Below are positions 45,040-56,345 of a stretch of DNA of 64,000 nt, in pieces; position 1 is the first letter of the stretch; every line of letters starts with the position of its first letter. Origin of the DNA: Aquatica leii (Eukaryota; Arthropoda; Insecta; Coleoptera; Lampyridae). The notes beneath the pieces are model-generated. The model saw only the letters and a list, made by a program, of their open reading frames with translations. It was not told the origin of the DNA and did not search any database. The DNA lies in assembly GCA_035610365.1 (NCBI GenBank), contig CM069432.1, positions 85,036,020 through 85,100,019 on the forward strand. The letters are read 5' to 3'. Made by a program: the position numbers and the translations under genes.

Positions 45040-47370
45040 CTGACAATGTTTTGACCTTTGAATTCAGAGAATCATCATCAAACTAAAAATTACAAATAAT
45101 AATATGATGTAAAATTAAATTTATTAACAAAAAAATTAATAAATATTTCAATTTTAAAAATTAACGTATTAACCTAATTAGAATTATTGTAAAATTGGCA
45201 AATAAATACATATATAATGTTGGAATCTAAAAGATTAAGTTAACAATTCAAATTTACAACTATAATAGCCGGACCACAAACTTATAAAGAATTAAAATGA
45301 AAGTAGGCCCATGTACAAACTAACTATCGGTAGATTAGAAAACTACAAGAAACTATAGAGACAAGATTAATCCATAGAACGCAAAACCGGCTCAATTAAT
45401 TGTAAATTAAAAATCATTTTGTCGTTCAATAACAAATACTCTTTAAATTATCTAATGTAACACATTTCAAGATATTTATATCATTGGGTGGATCAAAGTA
45501 TTTAGATTAAATTAATGGTAAGTTCTAATTTAATGTTTAGCAAAATTAATGATGAATGTGTTTTAAATATAAAAGGTTTTCGTTAAGGGGATTCTTTCCT
45601 ATGTAAAATCAGGCAAAATTTTTTGATAGACTTTACAGCAAAACCAAACCACCAAATCTAATGGGAAAAAAAACACATGTATGCTAAGTATAACTAAAGG
45701 TCGCTAATTGCTTGATTTGGCCACAGAAGTGATAGTTATTCCTACAAAAAATCACGAAAATACGACAAAAACACATTAAAATTCACATTTATTTCCAATG
45801 TTTTCTGTTAAAATTATTAAATAAAAATAATCAAGCGACTTACATTTAACCTTTATTAACAAATCTGCATCAGCACTAAGACGAGCATTGCATTTTATGT
45901 CGGCAATATCACTTTGAAACTACCCCTTATTTTCTCAAACGCAACGTATAATGCTGTCTCTCTTCTCTTCCGTCTTTGTCGTGTAAACTACAGCAAATTT
46001 TTTGGCCTCTATTTCACTGGAGATGTTGGTTTACGTTGACGACGTGAATGTTTGCTTTACGGACCAGAGTATGATTTGGATTTGTAAAAAAAAGAAAGAA
46101 CCGTCTTAAGTCTCGTGTTTAAAAACCTTTTGGTTTGACCAATATACGATTTATTGCAAGAACAAATAAGTTGATCGACAAATTGGTGTAAATAAAATAA
46201 AACGTAAAACTTCGATTCAATAGTTTATACAGTTGGTATTAAACTTGAATGATAAATGATAGAATACTTAAACTTTAGTTTATTGTATAATTGATTGATT
46301 AATTGATAAAAAAAACTATTTATGATATCAATATAGTTTGTTTTTGAAATCTGTATCATTAAATGGTGTGTTAAAAAGTCAGTTGAAAATCAAATTGAGG
46401 TTGTGTAATAGAGTACATAGAAACAAAAATTGATAGCGTTAACAGTACTTGTTGGTTTTCTAAAAATTTGAAATGTTAAAGGTTGTTGATTACACTAATT
46501 TTTAAATCTAAGAAAAAAATGGAATTGTTAATTGACTTTTTTAAGGTAATCACACCAATTAAAATGTCATTGACATAACGCTTCCAAAAAATAACATGGT
46601 ACTTGACAATTGCGTTAAGTTTTATGTGGTATTTTTTTAAGTTGTTCATGAATAATTCTGTTAAAAAAAATAAAATAACCCATGGTTAGTCCTTATTATT
46701 GTTAGTAAGTAATATTGATTAATTTAGTAAATGTTATTAATACTTAAGTAGGTTTTTGAAGAGTTTTTTTTTTTAATAAAACAGCCATTGGTTAATTGGA
46801 ACCATTTTTTTTTTTGTTTTTTTCTTCTTATTATTATTAATACTAAATTTCAACAAACGAATGAGGTTTTTTGTAATATACACGGAAAAAAAGGTTATGC
46901 GGAATTGATATGTATCATGCAAAAGGCTGTTGGTTTTGAGTCAAGCCGATGTACGCTTGGATTGAACTTTTATTTTATTAGATTGTAGCTGTAATTGCAT
47001 TGCAATAAGAGGTTTAGTTTTAGTTTTAGTACATTTACGTTGAATGTTATTTGAATGTGGATCAATTTTAGAAAAAAAGCAAATGCTTTAAATATGAAAT
47101 CGTAATGATTAAATTCAGTATAATATTTCTCTCCGTGTAAGTGAAAAAATTTGAAGACGTAAGCTTAATATTAAAGATATGGTTTCAAAAGGTGGAAGTA
47201 ATGGAAAAAAAATTTGACGTCGAATAATATTAATCTATGTTAATTCTGAGTAGATAATTTTAATTTTTGTAAATCATGAATTATTTGTTTTGATTTTTTC
47301 TATACAAACTTTTCATTGAATATTTAATCGCCTGTAAAAGATGCCTGACTAAAATTTCGAAATGAAATCA
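45040..47370 (-). mobile_element. Penelope-like remnant (PLE3), limits uncertain
   Basis: The minus strand shows, from right to left, a possible RT motif near 46975 (AYIGLT), then FWKRYVNDILIG near 46600-46540 (a W.RYVDD box with one Asp changed to Asn). Near 46215-46140 there is QLICSCNKSYIGQTKRFLNT, a good GIY-YIG half. A hammerhead-like terminal motif occurs at 45046-45084 on the minus strand. Another, in opposite orientation, lies at 47344-47372 (GCCTGACTAAAATTTCGAAAT). Whether both belong to one element is not clear. All coding is decayed. Confidence 0.6.
46140..46215 (-). pseudogene. PLE3 GIY-YIG motif
   Basis: QFVDQLICSCNKSYIGQTKR followed by FLNTRLK is readable. C.C...YIG.T.R....R matches the Penelope GIY-YIG nuclease. 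Stops occur soon on both sides. Confidence 0.75.
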
Positions 47371-47462
47371 GTTAGTTTGCTTATAAATTTAATTAAACAT
47401 TTATAGAAAATGTGATAGATATCTATACTAATATTAATTCAAAAAGTCAACAACGCAAACTA

Positions 47463-47835
47463 TTTTAACTTTCCTATAAGGAAAGTATAGCAATCGCAAT
47501 TTTTTTCAAACATTTTACGTTTTAAGGTCTGAATCAGAAAAATGTATTTTTGACAAGAAAATTTTAAGTGTCTGTGTGTGTAACGATGTACCCACATTAA
47601 CCAGAGCCCTAGTAACTTAAAATTTGGTATGGAGCTGGCGAATAAAAATATTCTCTCGCTTTTATTAAAAGATGGGTCTGATAAAGAATCTGGAAGTAGG
47701 GAATAATTTCTTATAGAAAATATAACAATTTATTTAAATAAAGAATTTTTCTAACATATATTTGATTTACAATTTAAAGTGAATTCCATATATAATCTAG
47801 GTTTGAATCTTGCCTGCAACAATTTTTTTTAGAAA
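47463..47835 (+). repeat. Dispersed repeat, copy 2
   Basis: It starts CTTTCCTATAAGGAAAGTAT then AGCAATCGCAATTTTT, and ends TCTAGGTTTGAATCTTGCC then TGCAACA. It is collinear with the copy at 22862-23220, but the tRNA-like T-arm is decayed. The middle contains GTACCCAC..TAAC and TGGTATGGAGCTGGC, shared with copy 3. Confidence 0.65.
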
Positions 47836-47929
47836 AAAAATCCATATCTTGAAAAAAAAGAAGAATACGTTAACAATAACAGTTTTTCTCTATATTCTTT
47901 TGACTTTTTTATACACGGAGTGCTGCATC

Positions 47930-48275
47930 TTCCTTACATTATCTTTGGATGTACCCACGATAACTCTCGAACCAAAAGTTCTAGTAACTTCATATTTATT
48001 ATGGAGCTGGCTTTTCATATTCACTCAGTTTTACCAAAAGATAGGTTTGATAAAGAATTTGCAATTTTTAACAGTTTTTCTTTTATAATTTTGTACGTAT
48101 GTAAATTATTCAAATTCTTTTTACAGTTTCTTATAGAGATAATTTTTCCTAACAATTTATTGAAATAAAAAAAATTTATAACATTAACAATTTATTAGAT
48201 ATTTTCTTTTTAATTTAAAATGAATTCAGAAATATAATATAGATTCAAATCCTGCCTGCGACGATTTTTTTTAGA
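47930..48275 (+). repeat. Dispersed repeat, copy 3
   Basis: It lies tandem to copy 2 and shares GTACCCAC, CTAGTAACTT, ATGGAGCTGGC, AAAAGATGGGT-like words and the end ATTCAAATCCTGCCTGCGAC. Its start is missing. The open frames here (47810-48168) arise from the repeat and are not convincing genes. Confidence 0.6.
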
Positions 48276-48279
48276 AAAC

Positions 48280-49790
48280 AATTCTATATCTTGAAAGGCA
48301 ATACGTTAACAATAAGAATTTTTACTGGTTCACAAAAAGGGAAAACTATATCAAGGCGGGCAAATATAGAAGTTAGTCGATATGACAACATAAGCTCAAT
48401 TTTCCATATTTCGGTTGTATCTAAATGAAATCGAGGAAAAAAATTTAAAAAAAATTATAGCATGTTAGGAAGTCAATACAAACGTGTACAAATTACTTCA
48501 AAGTGGTTTTATGACAGCATAACCTTAAAAACAAATGTAGAAATTCATTCATCATTGCTTATAGGAAAGTCGTGTGGTAACTACACCATTTTTTTATATA
48601 ACGTTTAAAATAAAAAAACATTGTGTTTTGTGGTAAAACAAACTTGTTTAGGTTGTACTCTGTTTTGATAAGTAACAAACTAGAAATAAAATTCATTAGC
48701 AAATACAACAATATTTTAATAAAATTTTTTATATAAAAAACGCATATGCAAAGAATTACGTAAAACTGCTTCTCTGTATACAATTGTATTACTAAGCAAT
48801 AGTAAAATTTTATGGTTTTTATTAAATTCGCAATACTATTTACTTGAATACGATAGTAGCAATAACGACTATGATGAGAAATCTTTTGTATACGTTAGTA
48901 GGTATTTGCAGCTTTTGTTGCTTTGAACGTTTACATTACACTGTAATCTCTAACTAATGACTTTTATAGTAAGGAGATTTTTACTTGTTAACTGTGCATA
49001 GTAATATGAACTCAATTTCAAAATATTTATTTATAAAAATATTAAAACAATAGTTAACTTTATGTTTATTTTTATTAGCAAAGTATTACATATTTACGAA
49101 TAGTATATATAACTAATCTAGTAGTAACATACAAGAATAAAAACAACAAAAATGTAAAGTGTATACACGTAAGCTGCGTACACTTTTTTGTGTAGCGTTG
49201 TGTTAAACAAAACAGATCGTTGGCTTTGTTTGATGCATAATGATAAGTGTTTTGCATATTATTTGAATTCGTACTCAAATAATAATGCTATCGTGTATGT
49301 TTATTAGCAATGTTAAAATCTACGCATATTATCATTTTTAATAAATTTAATAACAAATATAAATTAAATATCTTTAAGAATTTGTATCTGTTTTCTGTGT
49401 TTCTAGGCTATACTGTGATAATGTAAGCAGCATTTCTAACGAAAACTGTTTTTTAACTAAATTCTTTTAAGTATGTTATTTATAGTGTTTGTTTTGTTGT
49501 AGATAGCAAAAAAAAGTTTTAGCTTCAAGCTTGTAACTAAAAAGGATCCACTACGATACGCGAAGAAAAATGTAAAACCAAAAGTTCAAGAAAAAAAAAA
49601 AATTTTAATAACAACATCTTTTATACAATATTTATATCACAGTAACGTTTAATGAGCACTAAACTAAAAGTTATGAATAAAGTAAATACAAGTGTTTGCG
49701 TTAAAAAAACCATTTAATGTCAAATTGTATCACTAGAAAACATTAAGTACAACGCGTTTTAAATCAAATTGCAATAAATGATTAATAAAT
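48280..49790. other. AT-rich noncoding DNA
   Basis: Nothing supported. Confidence 0.4.
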
Positions 49791-49791
49791 G

Positions 49792-49793
<2 letters not shown>

Positions 49794-49863
<70 letters not shown>

Positions 49864-49884
49864 TATTATTATTATTATTATTAT
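49794..49884. repeat. (AAT)n followed directly by (ATT)n
   Basis: About 23 AAT units switch without spacer to about seven ATT units. This marks a strand-reversal point in the microsatellite and suggests two elements meeting tail to tail or an inversion. Confidence 0.9.
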
Positions 49885-50086
49885 CTGTGACAGGTATAAC
49901 AACAAAATCATTCAAGCAACACTTAAAAACAATAGATCTCCCACTATACATCCATACCAACATACAAAAGCAGTAATTCTAAAAACAACAACAATAGTCA
50001 GAAAGTTCATGCAATAGACAGACATGTGACTTGGCCCCGGTCCGTCGCATGGCTTACAAACACCACTACGGTGAGAAACTAGAAGA

Positions 50087-50087
<1 letters not shown>
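49885..50087. other. ~200-bp unique segment between two TAA arrays
   Basis: It starts CTGTGACAGGTATAACAAC and ends GAGAAACTAGAAG before (TAA)n. It has a CACCACTACGGTG hairpin near the right end. It may be the severely 5'-truncated end of another TAA-tailed retroelement, in either orientation. I recognise no coding motif. Confidence 0.4.
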
Positions 50088-50415
<328 letters not shown>

Positions 50416-50772
50416 CACAAGGGCTGTCTATTTTCATATAGGCAGTACGGGGATCGCCAAACCCGTGGTACCCTATGGACCTGAAGAAGAAACTTTCTTC
50501 TTCTTGTACACACCGTCAGAGTTAGGTCATGTCTCTGCTCTGATGGGGGGCTTGGCTTTATCGCCCGGCCCGCAGAGGAGTAAACCTCTGTAAAAAATCC
50601 GTTAATCCAAGGTGTTATACGTACCGTGCCGATGGATGAATGGCTTCACGTTACGAAGTCGCGAACGGTTGTCTTGAAAGTACCTGGCGACCCTTTCTAG
50701 TAAATAGCCTTGGTGTGGTAAGGGCGCACTGCCGCACTCGACGTATAGTCCGTCCCAACTCGTGGGAATAAA

Positions 50773-51963
50773 ATGAATATTAATCGTTTTGAATCCCTAG
50801 GGGCACCCGCCCCCTCAAATCTGGGTGAAGGTATAGGTCCTTCTAAAAACCTAGGTACGAACCAGGAAAAGGCGGTAACACCCCGGTTTCTGGTCGTCAA
50901 GAAAGTCAATGGTGACTTCAGTAAAGAAAGTCCGTTTGTTATACAAAGACAGATATATGGTTTGATTGGAGATGCCAAAAATATAAGGAAAATAAAAGAC
51001 GGTTTGTTAATAGAAACTGTAAGCGCAGCGCAAGCTAACAGACTTCTACGTACCGAAAGACTAGGAGAAGCCAAGATAGAGGTTACCCCTCACAACACCT
51101 TAAATTATTGTAAAGGTGTAATCCACTGCAAAGACATTTTAATGTGTACAGCAGAAGAAATTTCTTTAGAGCTTAAAAGCCAAGGAGTTATAGAAGTCAG
51201 ACGTATAAAAAAAAGAGTAGAAGGCGAACTTCATGATACGCCTAATCACGTACTGACATTTAACACCCCAAACCTTCCCTCGAAAATTAAGGTAGGGTAC
51301 CTTTCAGTGCCAATTAGGGTATACGTCCCAGCACCCATGCGATGTTTCCGTTGCCAAAAGTTCGGCCACACCGCACAACGGTGTAGCAATACGCAGCTAT
51401 GCGTCTGCGGCAAAGAATTACACGAAGGGGAACCGTGTAAAGAACCAACTGAGTGTGTAAATTGTAAAGGGCAACACAAAGCCATCTCAAGGAACTGCCC
51501 TGTATATAAACAAGAAACGGCCATTCAAGAAATAAAAGCAAAAGAAAATCTGTCTTACCTGGAAGCCCGAAAGAAAGTAATTGTTCCAACGCAACAACAA
51601 GGCATCTCATATGCAAAAATGGTCGAAAAGAAACCACAAGTCGATGTCACTCAACTAGTACAAGAACTAGTGCCTACTTTAGTGACTATGTTGAAAGACG
51701 TGTTTATTTCTAAAACGTCCATGCCACCACCAAATACTAGAGCTAGCTCTTCATCTAGTCCACACGCCATTTCTTCAGGCGTCACAGTCGATCTGCAGTT
51801 GGCGACTGCAGATAAACGCAAACAATGCGACCTGACTCCCTCTCCGTTAGACGAGGGATCAGATGCAAGTGAAACTTCTAATAAACCAAAAAAGGGTTGG
51901 CCAAGAGGCAAACCACGGAAGGTCACGAAACAAAAGCCATCTTTGAGTGGTGACGATACGTGA
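50773..51963 (+). CDS. Element A ORF1 protein (gag-like, zinc knuckles)
   Basis: The 396-residue protein is uninterrupted. Residues about 35-180 form the region that resembles an RNA-recognition fold in this clade (PRFLVVKKVNGDFSKESPF onward). From residue 189 MRCFRCQKFGHTAQRC gives a C-x2-C-x4-H-x4-C knuckle. Two irregular ones follow, CVCGKELHEGEPC and CVNCKGQHKAISRNC. A helix-rich segment comes next, and the C terminus is basic with KKGWPRGKPRK. ORF1 proteins bind the element RNA and form the ribonucleoprotein. The ATG follows a 545-nt leader. Its homologue in element C is clearly diverged, while element B is closer. Confidence 0.9.
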   Translation: MNINRFESLGAPAPSNLGEGIGPSKNLGTNQEKAVTPRFLVVKKVNGDFSKESPFVIQRQIYGLIGDAKNIRKIKDGLLIETVSAAQANRLLRTERLGEAKIEVTPHNTLNYCKGVIHCKDILMCTAEEISLELKSQGVIEVRRIKKRVEGELHDTPNHVLTFNTPNLPSKIKVGYLSVPIRVYVPAPMRCFRCQKFGHTAQRCSNTQLCVCGKELHEGEPCKEPTECVNCKGQHKAISRNCPVYKQETAIQEIKAKENLSYLEARKKVIVPTQQQGISYAKMVEKKPQVDVTQLVQELVPTLVTMLKDVFISKTSMPPPNTRASSSSSPHAISSGVTVDLQLATADKRKQCDLTPSPLDEGSDASETSNKPKKGWPRGKPRKVTKQKPSLSGDDT

Positions 51964-52150
51964 CTGTGATATTCTCGTTAGAGAAACATCTGTGATATTT
52001 CTGTGATATTTTTATCGTATTTATTTAGATTTAGTAGAGTTATTTATTTATATAGTTATTTTATTTATTACATAGTTATATTTATACACTTTTGTTTGTC
52101 TATATTTACATAATGTTTGTCTACTTGTCTTTATATTTTATTTATTATTT
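51964..52150 (+). other. Element A ORF1-ORF2 spacer
   Basis: AT-rich spacer starting just after the ORF1 stop with repeated CTGTGATAT words (about 51964-52012). Similar CTGTGATA words start the spacers of B and C. It could support translation of ORF2 after ORF1 termination, but this is inference. Confidence 0.5.
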
Positions 52151-53097
52151 ATGTCTTATATAATCCAGTGGAATTGTAACGGCCTCATAACACGTTACTG
52201 CCACCTAAAACTTCTAGTCAGTAAATATAGACCTATTTGTCTATGCTTACAAGAATCCCATCTGAAACCAGGGCAACCGTACTCTCTAAAAGAGTACGAG
52301 ATATTCAGACAAGATACCGAAATCGTTCAACGAGCAAGTGGTGGGGTAGTCATCGCAATTCGAAAGGATATCAAGGCGAGACGTATACCTCTTACTACCA
52401 ATCAACAAGCGGTGTGCGTTATGATCACGCACCCTTTCGTTTTATGCGTATGCAACGTATACTTACCTCAATTTGATTGGACCCTCGATGACCTACAATC
52501 CATAGCGTTACTCAGCTGCAACATCCGTACTTGCTCGTTGGCGATTTCAACGCCCATAATCCCATTTGGGGTTCGGAAAAGCTAGACGCGCGTGGACGAC
52601 TGCTAGAAAGCTTCATAAATAGTAACTCCAGTCTGACGTTACTGAACGATGGTTCGCTTACCTTTCTAAACGCCAGGTCCAACAATTTTTCAGCCATTGA
52701 CCTCTCTTTTTGCTCCGCAACTATCACACCGAAAATCCAATGGAAAGCTCTCACCAATCTGTACGATAGCGACCACTTTCCCATCACGATGGAATGGAAT
52801 GTACATCTTCCAGAAAGTTATATTCCTGTAAGATGGAATATTGATAGGGCAGATTGGGATCTTTTTAGATCAAACTTACCCGCCGTTGTTGTTCCGGCCG
52901 GAACAAACATTGATGACGAAATAACTCTCTTGACACGACACCTGGAGAACGCAGCATTAATTGCCGTTCCGAAATGTGAAGGCTATAGTTCTAGAAAAAA
53001 CAGGTTTCTTGGTGGAACGATAATGTCAAAGAGGCCATCAAACAGAAAAAGAGAGCTTTCAATGTTTTCAAAAGGCATAAAACAACAAGCAATATGA
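52151..53097 (+). pseudogene. Element A ORF2, endonuclease part (frameshifted)
   Basis: This is an AP-endonuclease-like domain in three frames. The first, from ATG 52151, has IIQWNCNGL, LCLQESHL and CNVYLPQFDW. After a shift near 52500 the second has LLVGDFNAH, NNFSAIDLSFC and SDHFPITMEW. Catalytic Glu, Asp/Asn and the SDH end are present, so only the frame is damaged. A further shift near 53000 leads to the RT frame (PWWNDNVKEA there). The domain nicks target DNA. Confidence 0.9.
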
Positions 53098-55355
53098 TTG
53101 CGTTTAAACGTGCCAGAGCAGAAGCGCGTCGAACGATATTGCGGAGCAAAAGAGAATCTTGGGAAAAGTACGTGTCCTCGATTAATGCCGAATCTCCGAT
53201 TTCGCTAGTGTGGAAGAAAGTTCGTAAAATTTCCGGATATAAACAGCCCTTACGTTCTCCTGTTTTGAAAGTGGACGGTGTTATACTAACCGACCCGGCA
53301 GAGGTAGTCGAAAAGTTTGCGGACCATTTTGAGCAAGTCAGCAGCTCACAAAACTTCAATGAAAACTTCCGCGAACGCAAACTGACTGTTAAACGGAACC
53401 TCGATTTTAGTTCCGACGTAGACCACGACTACAATGCCCCCTTTACAAAACAGGAGTTCGACCAAGCGATTGCAAAATGTAAAAAGAGCTGTCCCGGTAA
53501 AGACAACATCCTTTACGAATTCTGCAAACAAGCCGACGATCCTTTTAAGAATTCCATACTAGCAACTTTTAACCGGATATGGACCGAGGGCACGTACCCT
53601 TCGAGTTGGAGAGAAGCCATCGTTCTCCCGTTGCTGAAGAACGACAAAGACCCGTCGGCTGCTCAAAACTATAGACCAATAAGCCTCACGTCATGTCTAA
53701 GCAAGCTGCTCGAATCGATGATAAACAGAAGACTTGTTTGGTGCATGGAGAGAAACAACCAGTTGGTGAATTATCAATCCGGTTTCCGGGCAGGAAGGTC
53801 AACGTTGGACAACCTGGTCCACCTGGAACTCTCCATCATGAAAAGCTTCGATGCCAGACATCATCTAACGACCGTTTTCTTCGATATCGAGAAAGCTTAT
53901 GACATGACGTGGAGATTTGGTGTGTTGGAAAAGCTATGCGATTGGGGTTACAGGGGAAATTTACCCCAGTTCATTTCGTCTTTTTTAAGCGAACGATACT
54001 TCCGAGTTCGTTTGGGGCTGGAAACCTCCAGTCGTCGAACGTTGGAAAACGGCATTCCCCAGGGTTCCACCCTGAGCGTCACGCTCTTTGCGATCGCCAT
54101 TAATAACGTTTGTGACAACTTAGATCAAAGCATCGGTCGCAGCATTTACGTCGACGACATAGTAATTTTTCTTTCGGGTCCTGTGAAGTCAAATATAAAT
54201 CAAAAACTTCAGCAGGCAATCGACGTTTTAGTGGCGTCGGGCGCAGAAAGAGGGTTTAGGTTTTCCAGTGCCAAAACCAAATGTATGCATTTCTGTAACA
54301 TCCGCACTCCACACTATAGACCCTGCATGACCATGAATGGCCAAATACTTCAAAACGTACACAAAACGACTTACCTCGGACTAACTTGGGACGATCGTCT
54401 GTCTTGGAAAAGTCATGTCGAGGAAGTCAAGACTAAAGCCAGCAGGGCATTAAACATTATAAAATGTATTTCACATACTAAATGGGGCGCTTGCAGGGAT
54501 CAACTTCTTAATCTATACAAGTCCCTAGTACTATCGAAGTTAGATTACGGTTCGATAGTTTACGGTTCGGCAGCGCAATCAACCTTGAATACATTAAACG
54601 CCATTCATAATGCGGGTATCAGGTACGCTATTGGAGCCTTTTACACAACACCAAGGCAAAGTCTCTATGCAGAATCGGGTGTCCAACCTCTTGCAATTAG
54701 AAGAACTAGACTGGCACTCTCCTATATAAGTAAAGTTCTAATATGGGGAAAGAACAATTTGACGAGGCCACCGTTGGAGAGCAACATAGAATCATACAGA
54801 CACGTCCGTTACACTCCTTTTATTTACGCGGCGCTTAAAACAGCCGACGACATTTCTCTAATTCTGATAGTGCAAAACCGTAGCTATGTACCAGAAGATC
54901 CACCATGGCACAGAGGGCATGTAATGGGGGTCCGAATGACTGTGGCCCAGAAACAACAACTTTTGTCCTCCGTTAAACAAAAAATTTTAGAGAAATGGCA
55001 AGAAGAGTGGGTACACAATAACTCACATCTGAGAACAATAACGGACTCGGTAAGCGGATGTAAGACAAAACGGCTCACGCGTAAAACACAAGTAACTATC
55101 ACCAGGTTAAGACTGGGACACACACAAGTTACGTCGTCGTACCTCGTTAAAGGTGTTGCTGCCCCATTATGTGATAGGTGTCAGGGTGCTCTCACTGTCC
55201 AACACATATTTTTAGAGTGTCCGAATTTGGAAGAAACAAGAAAAAAATATCAGTTTGAAAATAAGTCTTTGAAGGACATACTAAGATATGACGCGCAAAG
55301 CGCACAAAAAATTATAAAATTCCTAGGCGAGTGCGATTTAATAAACGACATATAG
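53094..55355 (+). pseudogene. Element A ORF2, reverse transcriptase, RNase H deleted
   Basis: An open stretch of 753 codons. The RT region shows CPGKDNILYEF, NYRPISLTSCLSKLLE, FFDIEKAYDMTW (catalytic Asp), ENGIPQGSTLSVTLFAIAIN and YVDDIVIF. After PPWHRG at about 54899 the protein passes within about 25 residues to KQKILEKWQEEW and the C-terminal CDRCQGALTVQHIFLEC zinc motif. Element B has about 180 residues here, with RNase H. The native start is lost upstream; Met 53094 is inside the former ORF2. RT motifs look intact. Confidence 0.9.
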
Positions 55356-55396
55356 AAAGAGAAAAGATGGGAATGGTAATAATACAGTGATGAAGA

Positions 55397-55426
55397 AGTG
55401 CTAATAGCCTCAGTTGCTGATGCACT
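55397..55426 (+). other. Conserved 3' stem-loop, element A
   Basis: Stem AGTGC / GCACT encloses a 20-nt loop (TAATAGCCTCAGTTGCTGAT), 8 nt before the A-rich tail. Element B has the same design with AGCGC / GCGCT. LINE RTs often recognise a 3' structure. Confidence 0.6.
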
Positions 55427-55445
55427 TAAAAATTAAAAAAAAAAA

Positions 55446-55523
<78 letters not shown>
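55427..55523. repeat. A-rich plus (TAA)n tail of element A
   Basis: AAAAATTAAAAAAAAAAAAA leads into about 26 TAA units, ending directly at the truncated start of element B. Confidence 0.95.
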
Positions 55524-55526
<3 letters not shown>

Positions 55527-56139
55527 ATGTTTTCGGTGCCAGAAGTTCGGCCACACGGCACAACGATGCGAAAACATGCAAGTGTGTGTCTGTGGAAAAG
55601 AGTTGCACGAAGGGAGACCCTGCGAAAACCCCTTAGAATGCGTTAACTGTAAAGGTCAACATTTAGCTATATCCAGACAGTGTCCGACATACAAACAAGA
55701 ATCGGCAATACAGGAAATTAAAGTAAGAGAAAACATTTCATACCCTGAAGCTAGAAGGAAAATAGTACTGTCTAGCCCACAGCAGGGCATTTCTTATGCA
55801 AAGATGGTGGAGAAAAAACATCAAATTGATACCACCCAGCTAGTAAAAGAGCTGGTACCTACACTGGTTACCATGCTAAAAGAAGTATTTGTATCCAAGG
55901 ATACACAAGTTCAGCGTTTTCAAACCCCAACAACGAGATCACGCGTGAACTCTGTGTCTAGTCAAGGTCCTGCATTTTCAGACGTAGGATCTGAAAAGAG
56001 GAAAAGAATAGAGCGAGCAGAGTCAAGCTATACGACGGAAGACGAGCTCACCGGCAGCTCGGAAGCTTCCAGTAAAATATCAAAGAAAAAAAAGGTTGGC
56101 CTAAAGGAAAACCCCGAAAGGGGTCTACCTAATCTGTGA
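55522..56139 (+). pseudogene. Element B ORF1, C-terminal part
   Basis: From MRCFRCQKFGHTAQRC the protein continues with CVCGKELHEGRPC, CVNCKGQHLAISRQC and a helical region (DTTQLVKELVPTLVTMLKEV) close to element A. The ATG is the same Met as residue 189 of A's ORF1; its A comes from the TAA array, and the array itself is open in this frame. Near 56091 a run of A appears to have gained a base, because a shifted frame reads KKGWPKGKPRKG, the conserved end found in A and C. Confidence 0.88.
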
Positions 56140-56345
56140 TAATTTTGTGATAATACCTGTGATATATGTGTCTGTTGTCCAGAGTATATATTATTTATTA
56201 GAGTTCTATTTATACACTTATTTGTTATTTATACGTGTACGTCCAGAGCATTTATTTACTTACCTGTTATTTTTATTCGTCTGTTCGTCGTATTTATACA
56301 CGTTTGTCAATATTTATATATTAGTTTTAAGTTATTCAATTTAAA
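56140..56345 (+). other. Element B ORF1-ORF2 spacer
   Basis: AT-rich spacer starting with CTGTGATAATTTTGTGATAA; its words resemble the spacer of A. No gene. Confidence 0.5.

Noticed and set aside
47810-48168. Two overlapping hydrophobic frames (92 and 82 codons) as membrane proteins
   Set aside because: They lie inside copies 2 and 3 of a dispersed repeat and are rich in F/L/I because of T-rich sequence.
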